Origin: Xanthomonas hyacinthi
Lineage (GTDB): Bacteria > Pseudomonadota > Gammaproteobacteria > Xanthomonadales > Xanthomonadaceae
Direction of reading: 5' to 3'
DNA length: 64,000 bases
Assembly: GCF_009769165.1 (NCBI RefSeq)
Contig: NZ_CP043476.1
Location: forward strand, 1,054,001-1,118,000
The notes below the pieces were generated by a model that ran no database searches, was not told the origin of the DNA, and saw nothing but the letters and a program-made list of their open reading frames with translations. Position 1 is the stretch's first letter, and each line of letters begins with the position of its first letter. A program made the position numbers and the translations under genes. Shown piece after piece: positions 26,641 through 36,372 of the stretch.

Positions 26641-28986
26641 GTGCGCCGAGCCCTCCGCCTGCTACCCCTTCCGTTCAGTATCGCTTTCTGCCTGCCGGCG
26701 ATGGCGGCCGAGAAGCCGCCCAACTGGGGCCTGTGTCCGACCCCGGACGTGCTGCCCAAGTTCGACGATGCGCCCAGAGTCGACCCGAAAATGGCCGCGA
26801 TCCGCGACCAGCAGCCGACCGAGATCGAAGGCGACCGGCTATCTGGCACGCCCACCCTGCCGAACTACGACGGCAATGTGGCGCTCAAGCGCGGCGACCA
26901 GTTCATGGGCGCGGACAGCCTGCACGTGGATACGGAAACCGGCAACTACATCGCCGAAGGCCACGTGCGCTACCAGGATTCGTCGATCCGCATGGTCGCC
27001 GACCGCGCCGAAGGCAACCAGGACACCGACACCCACAAGATCACCAACATCCGCTACCAGTTGATCGAGCGCCGCGGCAACGGCAAGGCCGACGCGGTCG
27101 ATCTGCAGGGCGCGCTGGGGCAGATGCACCGCTCCACCTACACCACCTGCGATCCCTCGCAGCGGGTGTGGGAGCTGCATGCCCCGGAGATCGACGTCGA
27201 CAACGACGAGGGCTTCGGTACCGCGCGCAATGCGATCCTGAAGATCTACAACGTGCCGATCCTGTACGCACCGTGGTTCAAGTTCCCGATCGACGATCGC
27301 CGCAGCAGCGGCTTCCTGTTCCCGGCGATCGGCTTCTCCGGGCGCAACGGCTTCGACTACATGCAGCCGTACTACCTGAACCTGGCGCCGAACTACGACG
27401 CCACCCTGTATCCGCGCTACATGAGCTCGCGCGGCTTCATGTTCGGCAGCGAGTTCCGCTATCTGTACGACGGCGGCAAGGGCGAGATTCAGGCCACGTA
27501 CCTGCCCGACGACCAGTTGCGCGACAAGGACCGCGGCAAGTTCGAATACCAGGGCTACCACAACCTCGATTCGCACTGGCAGGCGCGCGCCTCCATCGCC
27601 TGGGTCAGCGACGAGCGCTACACCGAGGACTTCTCCAACCGCCTGCTCGGCAACGCGACGTCCAACCTGCAGAGCACGATCGGCGTCTACGGCACCGGCG
27701 AGACCTGGACCGCCGGATTGATGGCCGATCGCTGGCAGCTGACCGACTACACCCTGACCGAGGACGCGCTGCCGTACGACCGCCAGCCGCGCGTCTTCTT
27801 CAACTGGGACCAGTCCTTCGGCAACTACTTCGAGGCCGGCCTCTACAGCGAAGCGGTGCGCTTCGTGCACGACGACATCCACGCCAAGGACGCGCTGTAC
27901 AAGCGCACCGGCGCAACCACCGAAAAACCCGGCGGCACCCGCCTGGATCTCAAGCCCTACATCTCGATGCCGCTGGCCGGCGCCGCCTGGTTCCTCAAGC
28001 CGACCGTGGCCTGGCGCTACACCGCCTACCAGCTGGACAAGGACCTGGCGGCGACGCTGGGCGGCGACACCTCGCCCTCGCGCAGCCTGCCGATCGCCAC
28101 CGTCGATGCCGGCGTGTACTTCGACCGCGACATCAAGTTCGGCGACACCCACTATCTGCAGACCCTGGAGCCGCGGCTGTTCTACCTGTACACGCCGTAC
28201 CGCAACCAGGACGATCTGCCGATCTTCGATACGCGCGAATTCACCTTCAGCTGGGGCCAGCTGTTCCGCGATTCGCGCTATACCGGCGCCGATCGCCAGA
28301 ACGACGCCAACCAGCTGACCATGGCGCTGAGTTCGCGCCTGCTGCGCCAGGACGACGGCAAGGAAAAGCTGTCGGTCAGCCTCGGCCAGATCCTGTACTT
28401 CAACGACTCCAGGGTCAGCCTGCCCGATAGCGACACCACCATCGAGCAGGGCAAGTCGGCGTGGGTCGCCGACGCCAACTACATGATCAACGACCGCTGG
28501 ACGATGGGCGCCACCTACCAGTGGGATCCCAAGTACCGGCGCAAGGACCTGGCCAGCTTCCGCACCCGCTATCTGCTGCCGGGCGACGGCATCATCAACG
28601 TCAGCTACCGCTTCCGCCGCGACCTGCTGGAGCAGACTGACGTGTCGGTGCTGTACCCGATCAACCCCACCTGGAGCCTGGTCGGCCGCCACTACTATTC
28701 GCTGGAAGACAAGAAGCCGCTGGAAATCATCGCCGGCGTGCAGTGGGACAGCTGCTGCCTGGCCGTGCGCGCATTGGCGCGGCGCTACGTGCGCAACCGC
28801 GAAGGCGATCTGGACACCGCGCTGCAGGTCGAGTTCGTGCTGAAGGGACTCTCCTCGCTTGGCCAGGACACGGACCGCGTTCTGCGCCGTGCTATTCTCG
28901 GCTACAACCGCGACGACCTGTATTTGGTCCCGCCCAGCAACACCACGACCGATCCGGACGCTTACGATCCGAACCTGATTCCATGA
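26641..28986 (+). CDS. lptD: LPS-assembly outer-membrane protein LptD
   Basis: A 781-residue outer-membrane beta-barrel that inserts lipopolysaccharide into the outer leaflet together with LptE. The signal peptide is RRALRLLPLPFSIAFCLPAMAAE. The N-terminal jelly roll is about residues 50-200 and the barrel follows. The four disulfide cysteines are visible: one in NWGLCPT, one in TTCDPS and the adjacent pair in WDSCCLAVRA near the C-terminus. I chose the GTG at 26641 because it gives a clean signal peptide; an ATG 16 codons upstream is possible. Its stop overlaps surA (ATGA). Confidence 0.94.
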   Translation: MRRALRLLPLPFSIAFCLPAMAAEKPPNWGLCPTPDVLPKFDDAPRVDPKMAAIRDQQPTEIEGDRLSGTPTLPNYDGNVALKRGDQFMGADSLHVDTETGNYIAEGHVRYQDSSIRMVADRAEGNQDTDTHKITNIRYQLIERRGNGKADAVDLQGALGQMHRSTYTTCDPSQRVWELHAPEIDVDNDEGFGTARNAILKIYNVPILYAPWFKFPIDDRRSSGFLFPAIGFSGRNGFDYMQPYYLNLAPNYDATLYPRYMSSRGFMFGSEFRYLYDGGKGEIQATYLPDDQLRDKDRGKFEYQGYHNLDSHWQARASIAWVSDERYTEDFSNRLLGNATSNLQSTIGVYGTGETWTAGLMADRWQLTDYTLTEDALPYDRQPRVFFNWDQSFGNYFEAGLYSEAVRFVHDDIHAKDALYKRTGATTEKPGGTRLDLKPYISMPLAGAAWFLKPTVAWRYTAYQLDKDLAATLGGDTSPSRSLPIATVDAGVYFDRDIKFGDTHYLQTLEPRLFYLYTPYRNQDDLPIFDTREFTFSWGQLFRDSRYTGADRQNDANQLTMALSSRLLRQDDGKEKLSVSLGQILYFNDSRVSLPDSDTTIEQGKSAWVADANYMINDRWTMGATYQWDPKYRRKDLASFRTRYLLPGDGIINVSYRFRRDLLEQTDVSVLYPINPTWSLVGRHYYSLEDKKPLEIIAGVQWDSCCLAVRALARRYVRNREGDLDTALQVEFVLKGLSSLGQDTDRVLRRAILGYNRDDLYLVPPSNTTTDPDAYDPNLIP

Positions 28987-30362
28987 CCAATACCCTCTCC
29001 GCTTTCCTCGCCACCTTGCTGGCGATCGCCGGCGTGTCCGCTCCGGCCGCCGCGCAACAAACCCAACCGCTGGACCGCATCGCCGCGGTCGTCGACGAGG
29101 ATGTCGTCCTGCAGAGCGAACTGGATCGTGCCGTTCGCAACGTGAAGGCGCAGTATGCCGGCCGCGAAGCGCAGCTGCCGCCGGACAACGTGCTGCAACG
29201 CCAGGTGCTCGAGCGCCTGGTGCTGGTCAAGCTGCAGGTGGCGCGCGCCAACAGCACCGGTATCCGCGTCGGCGACGACGAACTGAACCGTGCCATCGGC
29301 AGCATCGCCCAGCAGAACGGCACCGACGTGGACGGCCTGCGCAAGAAGCTCGCCGCCGACGGCATGGCGTTCGACGACTTCCGCAATTCGGTGCGCGACG
29401 AGATCACCGTGCAGCGCCTGCGCCAGAGCTTCGCGCAGAGCCGCATCAACGTCAGCGAGAGCGAAGTGGACGCGGCGCTGGCGCAGCAGGCCACCACCGG
29501 CGCCCAGTACCACCTGGCGCACATCCTGGTCGGCCTGCCGGAAGGCGCCACCGCCGACCAGATCAAGACCGGGCAGGGCAAGATCGACGGGGTCAAGAGC
29601 CTGATCGACAAGGGCGAGATCGATTTCAGCGCCGCCGCGGTGCGCTATTCCGACAGCCCCAACGCACTGGAAGGCGGCGACCTCGGCTGGCGCAGCCTGG
29701 ACGAGATCCCGAACGCCTTCGCGCAGCTGATCCGCGACATGAAGCCGGGCCAGGTCGCCGGCCCGCTGCGCGGCCCCAGCGGCTTCCAGCTGCTGAAGCT
29801 GGTCGAGATCCGCGATGCCTCGGCCAATCCGGAAAAGAAGACGGTCACCGAGTACCACGCCCGCCACATCCTGATCCGCGTCAACGAGGCGCAGCCGGAC
29901 GCCGCCGCCAAGGCCAAGATCGAGACCCTGCGCGCGCGCATCGCCGGCGGCGCCGACTTCCAGGCCGTGGCCAAGGAGTCCTCCGACGACGCCAACAGCC
30001 GTGGCCAGGGCGGCGATCTGGGCTGGTTCCCGGCCGACGCGTTCGGCCCGGACTTCGGCCACCAGATCGAAGGCCTGAGCGACAACCAGATCTCGCCGCC
30101 GTTCCGCACCGAGGCCGGCTGGCACATCGTGCAGCGCGTGGCCACGCGCCAGACCGACGTGACCAGCGACAGCCAGCGCGCGCAGGTCCGCGAGACCATC
30201 GGCCGCCGCAAGCTGGAGGAGGAGTACAACCGCTTCCTGCAGGAAATGCGTGGCGAAGCCTATGTGAACCTGCGCGTCGGCGGCGCCGAAAACGCCGCCG
30301 CGCCTGCTGCCGACGCCACCGCGCCGGCGGCAACCCCGGCGGCGGCCGCCACCAAGCCGTAA
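28983..30362 (+). CDS. surA: Periplasmic chaperone and peptidyl-prolyl isomerase SurA
   Basis: A 459-residue chaperone that escorts outer-membrane proteins to the BAM complex; LptD is a major client. The signal peptide ends near APAAAQQ. The N-terminal chaperone domain follows, then two parvulin domains (YHLAHILVGLPEG and YHARHILIRVNEA) and a C-terminal helix, ending in an Ala/Pro-rich tail (APAADATAPAATPAA). It is coupled to lptD by a four-base overlap. It is the second gene of the conserved lptD-surA-pdxA-rsmA-apaG-apaH cluster. Confidence 0.96.
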   Translation: MTNTLSAFLATLLAIAGVSAPAAAQQTQPLDRIAAVVDEDVVLQSELDRAVRNVKAQYAGREAQLPPDNVLQRQVLERLVLVKLQVARANSTGIRVGDDELNRAIGSIAQQNGTDVDGLRKKLAADGMAFDDFRNSVRDEITVQRLRQSFAQSRINVSESEVDAALAQQATTGAQYHLAHILVGLPEGATADQIKTGQGKIDGVKSLIDKGEIDFSAAAVRYSDSPNALEGGDLGWRSLDEIPNAFAQLIRDMKPGQVAGPLRGPSGFQLLKLVEIRDASANPEKKTVTEYHARHILIRVNEAQPDAAAKAKIETLRARIAGGADFQAVAKESSDDANSRGQGGDLGWFPADAFGPDFGHQIEGLSDNQISPPFRTEAGWHIVQRVATRQTDVTSDSQRAQVRETIGRRKLEEEYNRFLQEMRGEAYVNLRVGGAENAAAPAADATAPAATPAAAATKP

Positions 30363-30366
30363 AGCC

Positions 30367-31344
30367 GTGCTGCCCTCGCTCGCGCTGGTGCCGGGCGAGC
30401 CGGCCGGGATCGGCCCGGAACTGTGCGTGCGGCTGGCGCAACAGCCGCGCCGCGACTGCCAACTGCTGGCCTTCGCCGATCCCGACACCTTGCGCGCCGC
30501 GGCCGCGGCGCTGTCACTGCCGCTGCAGCTGCTGCCCGAATCCGCCCCCGCATTGGCGCCTGGCGACCTGCGCCTGCGCGCGGTCGGCAATGCCGTGCCC
30601 AGCCGTTTCGGCCATACCGAACCGGCCAATGCCGCCGCCGTGATCGGCGCGCTGACCCAGGCCGCCGACGCCTGTCTGCGCGGCGAACTGGCCGGTCTGG
30701 TCACCGGCCCGGTGCACAAGGCCGCGATCAACGACGGCGGCATCGCCTACACCGGCACCACCGAACTGCTCGCCCGCCACGCCGGGCGCGAAGTAGTGAT
30801 GATGCTGGCCAACGACATCGTGCGCGTGGCCCTGGCCACCACCCACCTGCCGTTGCGCGCGGTTGCCGACGCACTGACGCCCGCGTTGCTGGAACGCTGC
30901 CTGCGCATCGTCCACGCCGCGCTGCGCAGCGAATTCGGCATTGCCGAGCCGGTCATCGCAGTGCTCGGACTGAATCCGCACGCCGGCGAAGACGGCCACC
31001 TGGGCCGCGAGGAAATCGAGGTGATGGCGCCGGTGCTGAACGCCTTGCGCGGCGAAGGCATGCGCCTGGTCGGCCCGCTGCCGGCCGACACCGCCTTCCT
31101 GCCGCAGAAACTGGCCGGCTTCGATACGGTGCTGGCGATGTACCACGACCAAGGCCTGCCGGTACTCAAGTACAGCGGCTTCGAGCAGGCGGTGAACCTG
31201 ACCCTGGGCTTGCCCTACCCGCGCGTGGCGGTCGACCACGGCACCGCGCTGGAGCTGGCCGGGCGCGGCAGCGCCGACCCGTCCAGTCTGTTCGCCGCGG
31301 TCGCGCAATGCGCGCAGCTGGCCGCGCGCAGGGCGCTTGCATAG
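30367..31344 (+). CDS. pdxA: 4-hydroxythreonine-4-phosphate dehydrogenase
   Basis: A 325-residue enzyme of pyridoxal 5'-phosphate synthesis. It oxidises 4-phosphohydroxythreonine with NAD(P). Motifs are GEPAGIGPELC, VTGPVHKAAINDGG (a zinc/substrate region), GLNPHAGEDGHLGREE and YHDQGLPVLKY. The start is GTG at 30367, five bases after the surA stop; no ATG is near. PLP made here is the cofactor of enzymes such as the aminotransferase at 9802-10986. Confidence 0.95.
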   Translation: MLPSLALVPGEPAGIGPELCVRLAQQPRRDCQLLAFADPDTLRAAAAALSLPLQLLPESAPALAPGDLRLRAVGNAVPSRFGHTEPANAAAVIGALTQAADACLRGELAGLVTGPVHKAAINDGGIAYTGTTELLARHAGREVVMMLANDIVRVALATTHLPLRAVADALTPALLERCLRIVHAALRSEFGIAEPVIAVLGLNPHAGEDGHLGREEIEVMAPVLNALRGEGMRLVGPLPADTAFLPQKLAGFDTVLAMYHDQGLPVLKYSGFEQAVNLTLGLPYPRVAVDHGTALELAGRGSADPSSLFAAVAQCAQLAARRALA

Positions 31345-31387
31345 GACAGCGCGCGCCTTCCCGGCCCCAGCCCGCTAAGATGCACCG

Positions 31388-32182
31388 ATGACGTTCTATT
31401 CCGGCTTCAGCGCCCCGGCCAAGAAATCGCTCGGCCAGCACTTCCTCAGCGACCGCCATTACATCGACAGCATCGTGCGTGCGGTCGATCCCAAGCCCGA
31501 CGAGCTACTGGTCGAGATCGGCCCCGGCCAGGGCGCGATCACCTTCCCGCTGCTGCGCCGCCATGGCCGCCTGACCGTGATCGAATTCGACCGCGACCTG
31601 ATCGCGCCGCTGACCGCCGCGGCGGCCGGCGTCGGCGAACTGACCATTCTCAACCGCGACGTGCTGTCGGTGGATTTCGCCGAACTGGCCGGGGCCGGCC
31701 GTATCCGCCTGGTCGGCAACCTGCCCTACAACATCTCCTCGCCGATCCTGTTCCATGCGCTGGACCATGCCGCGGCGATCGCCGACATGCACTTCATGCT
31801 GCAGAAGGAAGTGGTCGACCGCATGGCCGCGGGGCCGGGCAGCAAGGTCTACGGCCGGCTCAGCGTGATGCTGCAGGCGTACTGCGCGGTGACCGCGCTG
31901 TTCGTGGTGCCGCCGGGCGCGTTCCGGCCGCCGCCGAAAGTGGATTCGGCGGTGGTGCGGCTGGTGCCGCATGCGCCGCAGGACATCGGCATCGCCGATC
32001 GGCGGCGCTTCGCCGACGTGGTCCGCGCGGCCTTCGGGCAACGCCGCAAGACCTTGCGCAATGCGCTGGGCGGGGTCTGCGATGCGGCCCAGTTCGAGGC
32101 CGCCGGAGTACGCCCGGATGCCCGCGCCGAGCAGCTGGAGGTCGCCGATTTCGTGCGCCTGGCCAACGTGGCGCAGGCCTGA
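31388..32182 (+). CDS. rsmA: 16S rRNA (adenine1518/1519-N6) dimethyltransferase RsmA
   Basis: A 264-residue methyltransferase (KsgA) that dimethylates two adenines in helix 45 of 16S rRNA during late 30S assembly. The motifs are KKSLGQHFL at the N-terminus, the SAM motif VEIGPGQGA near residue 41 and the catalytic NLPYNISSPI. Length and order are standard for the family. It is 43 bp after pdxA in the conserved cluster. Confidence 0.96.
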   Translation: MTFYSGFSAPAKKSLGQHFLSDRHYIDSIVRAVDPKPDELLVEIGPGQGAITFPLLRRHGRLTVIEFDRDLIAPLTAAAAGVGELTILNRDVLSVDFAELAGAGRIRLVGNLPYNISSPILFHALDHAAAIADMHFMLQKEVVDRMAAGPGSKVYGRLSVMLQAYCAVTALFVVPPGAFRPPPKVDSAVVRLVPHAPQDIGIADRRRFADVVRAAFGQRRKTLRNALGGVCDAAQFEAAGVRPDARAEQLEVADFVRLANVAQA

Positions 32183-32374
32183 GTCCCGGGTCCGCGCGTC
32201 GCAGCGCGATCCGCATCGGCCCGCGCCAGGCGCGCGCCGACGCCGTGGACACGCACGGCGCGGCCGGCGACAGCACCGCACCCGCGCAGCGGCCGCAGCA
32301 CGCGCTGCCTGCAGTGCGCGCGTGTAGACAGCTCGCAGTCCATTCCTGCGCCGGCTTTGCTTACACTGTGGGGC

Positions 32375-32758
32375 ATGAACGATGACGCCCCCTATCGGAT
32401 CGAGGTCGAAGTGTCGCCCCGGTTCCTCGACGACCAATCGGCGCCGGAGGACGGACGCTACGCGTTCGCCTACACCATCCGCATCCACAACCGCGGCCGC
32501 GTCGCCGCGCGGCTGATCGCCCGGCACTGGGAAATCACCGACGGCAACGGCCGCGTGGAGCGCGTGGACGGCGACGGCGTGGTCGGCGAACAGCCGCGGC
32601 TGCGTCCTGGCGAGGACTTCCGCTACACCTCCGGGCTGATGCTGGAAACCGAGCACGGCACGATGCGCGGCCACTACGACATGGAAGCCGATGACGGCAC
32701 CCACTTCGTCGCGCCGGTCGCCCCGTTCGTGCTGGCCGTGCCGCGGACCCTGCACTGA
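32375..32758 (+). CDS. apaG: ApaG domain protein
   Basis: A 127-residue protein of the ApaG/YfcP fold, an immunoglobulin-like beta-sandwich. The core motif is [19 protein letters not shown] with [15 protein letters not shown] and GTMRGHYDM, as in other ApaG proteins. Its function in bacteria is not firmly known; a link to diadenosine or pyrophosphate binding has been proposed. A 192-bp gap upstream separates it from rsmA, and TTGCTTACACTG directly before it may hold a promoter. It is followed 10 bp later by apaH. Confidence 0.93.
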   Translation: MNDDAPYRIEVEVSPRFLDDQSAPEDGRYAFAYTIRIHNRGRVAARLIARHWEITDGNGRVERVDGDGVVGEQPRLRPGEDFRYTSGLMLETEHGTMRGHYDMEADDGTHFVAPVAPFVLAVPRTLH

Positions 32759-32768
32759 TGGCGCCCGC

Positions 32769-33695
32769 ATGAGCGTGTGGGCCATCGGCGACCTGCAGGG
32801 TTGCTACGACATCACCCAGCGGCTGCTGGAGAAGATCCGCTTCGACCCGGCGGTGGACCGGCTGTGGTTCTGCGGCGACCTGGTCAACCGCGGCGGGCAG
32901 TCGCTGGAAACCCTGCGCCTGGTGCACGCGCTGCGCGCGCACAGCGTGGTGGTGCTGGGCAACCACGACCTGTCGCTGCTGGCGATCGGCGAACGCAGCC
33001 CGGACGAGCAGCGCAAGGTCAATCCGGACCTGCAGCGCATCGTGCTGGCCGAGGACCGCGACGAGCTGCTGACCTGGCTGCGCATGCAGAAACTGCTGCA
33101 TGCCGACCGCGAACTGGGCTGGATGATGATCCATGCCGGGCTGGCGCCGAAGTGGACCACCACCCTAGCCGAGAAGCATGCGCGCGAGGTCGAGCAGCAG
33201 TTGCACGGCAGCGGCTACCGCAAGCTGTTCCGCAACATGTACGGCGACCGCCCGGCCTGGTCGCCGGCGCTGACCGGCTACGACCGCGCGCGCGCGATCA
33301 TCAACCTGTTCACCCGCGCCCGCTATTGCACCCCGCGCGGACGCATCGCGATCGAGGAGAAGGGCGCGCCGGGCACCCAGGCGCAGGGCCTGTATCCGTG
33401 GTTCGAAGTGCCTGGCCGCGCCGAGCGCGACCTGAAGATCGTCTGCGGCCACTGGTCCACGCTGGGCCTGACCATCACCCAGGGCGTGCATGCGATCGAC
33501 ACCGGCGCGGTCTGGGGCGGCAAGCTCACCGCGCTGCGGCTGGACAGCGAAGACCTGCAGGTGGTGCAGGTGCCGGGGCGCCCGATCGAAGGGCCGCCAC
33601 CGGTGCCGCGCGGGCGGCCGCCGCGGCGTCGCTCCGGCCCCGGACGCGGTGCTGGCGCTGGTGCGGCTGCGTCGCCGCCGCCCGATCAGGAATGA
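32769..33695 (+). CDS. apaH: Symmetrical bis(5'-nucleosyl)-tetraphosphatase
   Basis: A 308-residue phosphatase that splits Ap4A and related dinucleotides into ADP molecules, and decaps Np4-capped RNA in E. coli. Metallophosphatase motifs are GDLQGCYD, CGDLVNRGG and LGNHDLSLLA. The last 35 or so residues (GPPPVPRGRPPRRRSGPG and beyond) are Pro/Arg/Gly-rich, look disordered and go past the catalytic domain. It closes the lptD cluster, is convergent with folA, and is followed by a REP pair. Confidence 0.93.
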   Translation: MSVWAIGDLQGCYDITQRLLEKIRFDPAVDRLWFCGDLVNRGGQSLETLRLVHALRAHSVVVLGNHDLSLLAIGERSPDEQRKVNPDLQRIVLAEDRDELLTWLRMQKLLHADRELGWMMIHAGLAPKWTTTLAEKHAREVEQQLHGSGYRKLFRNMYGDRPAWSPALTGYDRARAIINLFTRARYCTPRGRIAIEEKGAPGTQAQGLYPWFEVPGRAERDLKIVCGHWSTLGLTITQGVHAIDTGAVWGGKLTALRLDSEDLQVVQVPGRPIEGPPPVPRGRPPRRRSGPGRGAGAGAAASPPPDQE

Positions 33696-33756
33696 CGATG
33701 GCTGGCGGCAGGCAATGCGCATGACTGCCAGGCACTTCCGATCCAGAGGCCGCCAC

Positions 33757-33828
33757 TTGTAGGAGCGGCCTCAGCCGCGACCGGGCTTTATCGGTGAAGT
33801 CCGGTCGCGGTTGAAGCCGCTCCTACAA
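33757..33828. repeat. REP-type palindromic element, inverted pair
   Basis: TTGTAGGAGCGGCCTCAGCC with its following CGCGACCGG and an inverted copy ending GCCGCTCCTACAA. The two 28-base arms match at 26 positions. It lies between the convergent apaH and folA genes and could serve as a bidirectional terminator. This is the TGTAGGAGCGGC subtype. Confidence 0.85.
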
Positions 33829-33854
33829 CACGCCGCGCCGCCGGCGCGAATGCG

Positions 33855-34436
33855 CTACGGCGCGCTACGCTTGCGCCGGTAATCGACGAATTCGAACGCC
33901 AGCGCATGCTTGGCATCGGCCGCGTGCGCCTGCCGCGCCACGACCTCCCACTGCGCCGGATCGAACGCCGGAAAATGCGCATCGGCGCGCTCGACCAGGG
34001 TGTCCACATGGGTCAGATACAGCATCTCGGCGTGCGGCAAGGCCAGCGCGAAGATGTCGCCGCCGCCGATCACCGACAGCTCTTCGGCGCCGCTGGCCTG
34101 GGCCGCCTCGATCGCCGCCTGCAGCGAAGCGACCGCCTGCATGCCGTCGAACGGCACCTGCCCCGAGCGGGTCATCACCAGGTTCAGGCGGCCCGGCAGC
34201 GCGCGGCCCAGCGCCTGCGCGGTCTTGCGCCCCATCAGCACCGGCTTGCCCAGGGTCAGCGCCTTGAAGCGCTTCAGATCGTCTGGCAAGCGCCACGGCA
34301 GGTCGTTGTCGCGGCCGATGGCGTTGCCGCGATCGAGCGCGGCGATCAGGGTCAGCCTCGGCTCGCGAACCGAGACCTGGGATGCATCCACATCCGTCCC
34401 CGCCGCCGCCGCCTTTCCCGATTCCCGATTCCCCAT
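33855..34436 (-). CDS. folA: Dihydrofolate reductase
   Basis: A 193-residue reductase that regenerates tetrahydrofolate with NADPH after thymidylate synthase has oxidised it. Core motifs are LTLIAALDRGNAIGRDNDLPW, VLMGRKTAQALG and VIGGGDIFALAL. The N-terminal part before EPRLTLI is not conserved. The ATG at 34436 lies inside a GATTCCC-type short repeat and gives MGNRESGKA. A GTG at 34391 (VDASQVS, 178 residues) is an equally possible true start. It follows thyA on the same strand. Confidence 0.92.
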   Translation of the reverse strand: MGNRESGKAAAAGTDVDASQVSVREPRLTLIAALDRGNAIGRDNDLPWRLPDDLKRFKALTLGKPVLMGRKTAQALGRALPGRLNLVMTRSGQVPFDGMQAVASLQAAIEAAQASGAEELSVIGGGDIFALALPHAEMLYLTHVDTLVERADAHFPAFDPAQWEVVARQAHAADAKHALAFEFVDYRRKRSAP

Positions 34437-34447
34437 TCCCGACTCCC
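34417..34447. repeat. Short tandem repeat CCCGATT between folA and thyA
   Basis: Four imperfect copies of a seven-base unit (CCCGATT, CCCGATT, CCCCATT, CCCGACT) sit between the two genes. Similar CCCGAATCCCG stretches occur near 12145 and 46930. The repeat supplies the apparent upstream folA start codon and probably varies in copy number between strains. Confidence 0.7.
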
Positions 34448-34453
34448 CGCCGC

Positions 34454-35248
34454 TCACACCGCCACCGGCGCCTTGATCGCCGGATGCGGCGCGTAGCCCT
34501 CGATCGCGATGTCGTCGTAGGTGAACGCGAACAGGTCGCTGACCGCGGGATTCAGGCGCAGCGTCGGCAACGGCCGCGGCGTGCGCGCCAGCTGTTCGCG
34601 CGCCTGCGCGACGTGGTTCGAATACAGGTGCGCATCGCCCAGCGTGTGCACGAAATCGCCCACGCCCAGCCCGGTGGCCTGCGCCACCATGTGGGTCAGC
34701 AGCGCGTAGCTGGCGATGTTGAACGGCACGCCGAGGAAGATGTCGCCGCTGCGCTGGTACAGCTGGCAGCTGAGCTTGGCGTCGACCACGTAGAACTGGA
34801 ACAGGCTGTGGCACGGCATCAGCGCCATCTGCGGCAATTCCGCCACGTTCCAGGCGCTGATCAGCAAGCGCCGCGAATCCGGATTGCGCTTGATCTCGTC
34901 CACCAGCCATTGCATCTGGTCGATCTCGCGGCCATCCGCGCCGGTCCAGCGCCGCCACTGCTTGCCGTACACCGGGCCGAGCTCGCCCTGCGCGTCGGCC
35001 CATTCGTCCCAGATGCCGACCTTGTTGTGCTTGAGGTAGGCGATGTTGGTCTCGCCCTTCAGGAACCACAGCAGCTCGTGCACGATCGAGCGCAGGTGCA
35101 GCTTCTTGGTGGTCAGCAGCGGGAAACCGGCGTTGAGGTCGAAACGCATCTGCCAGCCGAACACGCTGCGCGTGCCGGTGCCGGTGCGATCGGATTTCTC
35201 CGCACCGTGCTCGAGCACGTGGCGCAGCAGGTCCAGGTAGGCCTTCAT
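34454..35248 (-). CDS. thyA: Thymidylate synthase
   Basis: A 264-residue enzyme that methylates dUMP to dTMP with methylene-tetrahydrofolate. The catalytic cysteine is in [13 protein letters not shown], with [19 protein letters not shown] and YDDIAIEGY typical of ThyA. The E. coli length is 264 residues as well. Its ATG overlaps the lgt stop (ATGA), giving the order lgt-thyA-folA. The dihydrofolate it makes is recycled by folA downstream. Confidence 0.96.
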   Translation of the reverse strand: MKAYLDLLRHVLEHGAEKSDRTGTGTRSVFGWQMRFDLNAGFPLLTTKKLHLRSIVHELLWFLKGETNIAYLKHNKVGIWDEWADAQGELGPVYGKQWRRWTGADGREIDQMQWLVDEIKRNPDSRRLLISAWNVAELPQMALMPCHSLFQFYVVDAKLSCQLYQRSGDIFLGVPFNIASYALLTHMVAQATGLGVGDFVHTLGDAHLYSNHVAQAREQLARTPRPLPTLRLNPAVSDLFAFTYDDIAIEGYAPHPAIKAPVAV

Positions 35249-36126
35249 GGCTTGTTCCCCGCCACCACCGGCGCCGGCTGCAGCACCGGCGCGCGGCGCG
35301 AGCGCCACAGCAGGAACAGGCCGAGCAGGATCAGCGGCGTGCTCAGGATCTGGCCCATGGTCAGCCAATGGAACGCCAGATAGCCGATCGGCGCATCCGG
35401 CACACGCACGAATTCCACCGCGAAGCGGAACACGCCGTACAGCAGCGCGAACAGGCCGGACACCGCATAGCGCCGGCGCGGCCGCAGCGAGAACGCCCAC
35501 AGCAGCGCGAACATCGCCAGGCCTTCCAGCACCGCCTCGTACAGCTGCGAGGGATGCCGCGCGAACTTGTCCAGCGCACCGCTGGCGTACTGCGCCTGGA
35601 TCTGCGCCAGCGGCCAGTCCTGCAACTCCGGCGTGCGCGGGAAGATCACGCCCCAGCCGGCATTGGTGAACTTGCCCCACAGCTCGCCGCCGACGAAATT
35701 GCCGACGCGGCCGAAGCCCAGGCCCAGCGGCACCAGCGGCGCGACGAAATCCATGGTGTCGAAGAAATGCAGGCGCGACTTGCGCGACCACCAGGCTGCG
35801 GCCACCAGCACGCCGATCAGGCCGCCATGGAAGCTCATGCCGCCGTCCCAGACCTTGAAGATCAGCAGCGGGTTGGCGAGGAAATCGCCCAGCGCGTAGA
35901 ACAGCATGTAGCCGATGCGCCCGCCGAGCACCACGCCGAGCATCGCGTAGAACAGCAGGTCGGAGAATCCCTCCATGTCCACGCCGGGCAGGCGGCCGGC
36001 GCGGATGCGCAGCCGCCCCAGCCACCACGCCGAGGCGAAGGCGGCCAGGTACATCAGCCCATACCAGTGCACCTTCACCGGGCCGAGCGAGAAGGCGATG
36101 GGGTCGATCTGGTGGAGATAGGTCAT
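35245..36126 (-). CDS. lgt: Prolipoprotein diacylglyceryl transferase
   Basis: A 293-residue inner-membrane enzyme with seven or so helices. It attaches diacylglycerol from phosphatidylglycerol to the lipobox cysteine of prelipoproteins such as LemA. Signature motifs are HGGLIG and [15 protein letters not shown]. The start [12 protein letters not shown] matches the family; an upstream frame extension was rejected because it enters the tandem repeat. It is first in an lgt-thyA-folA transcript, and the 80-bp-period repeat lies just upstream. Confidence 0.95.
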   Translation of the reverse strand: MTYLHQIDPIAFSLGPVKVHWYGLMYLAAFASAWWLGRLRIRAGRLPGVDMEGFSDLLFYAMLGVVLGGRIGYMLFYALGDFLANPLLIFKVWDGGMSFHGGLIGVLVAAAWWSRKSRLHFFDTMDFVAPLVPLGLGFGRVGNFVGGELWGKFTNAGWGVIFPRTPELQDWPLAQIQAQYASGALDKFARHPSQLYEAVLEGLAMFALLWAFSLRPRRRYAVSGLFALLYGVFRFAVEFVRVPDAPIGYLAFHWLTMGQILSTPLILLGLFLLWRSRRAPVLQPAPVVAGNKP

Positions 36127-36161
36127 GCGGGAACATCGGCCGGAGGGCGAAGGTCGCCTAT

Positions 36162-36360
36162 TCTGCCACTGGCGCCGGCCACTGCTGTGGTCCCGCTCGA
36201 CGCGGACGGCGCCAGGCTTCATCTGCCGGCAGGCGCAAGCGTCTGCCATCGGCGCCGGCAGAAGCCGCGGTTGCGACCGACGCGGCCAGCGCTACGCTTC
36301 ATCTGCCGGCAGGCGCGAGCGTCTGCCATCGGCGCCGGCTGCTGCCGCGGTCGCGGCGAC
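36162..36360. repeat. Tandem repeat with 80-bp period
   Basis: The module TCTGCCAYYGGCGCCGGC starts at 36162, 36242 and 36322, exactly 80 bases apart. Between the second and third modules the full unit, beginning GCTTCATCTGCCGGCAGGCG, is nearly identical over about 65 bases (36216 on and 36296 on). The first unit has diverged. It fills the 246-bp gap between the divergently oriented downstream end of the TPM gene and the lgt start. No gene lies here. Confidence 0.8.
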
Positions 36361-36372
36361 CTCAGGCGGCGC

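Noticed and set aside
26839..28692. Open frame of 617 codons on the minus strand across lptD
   Set aside because: It is the antisense shadow of a GC-rich gene; no domain, start context or separate promoter supports it.
36162..36360. CRISPR array
   Set aside because: Only three modules, the whole 80-bp unit is repeated and not just a short repeat between unique spacers, and there are no cas genes.
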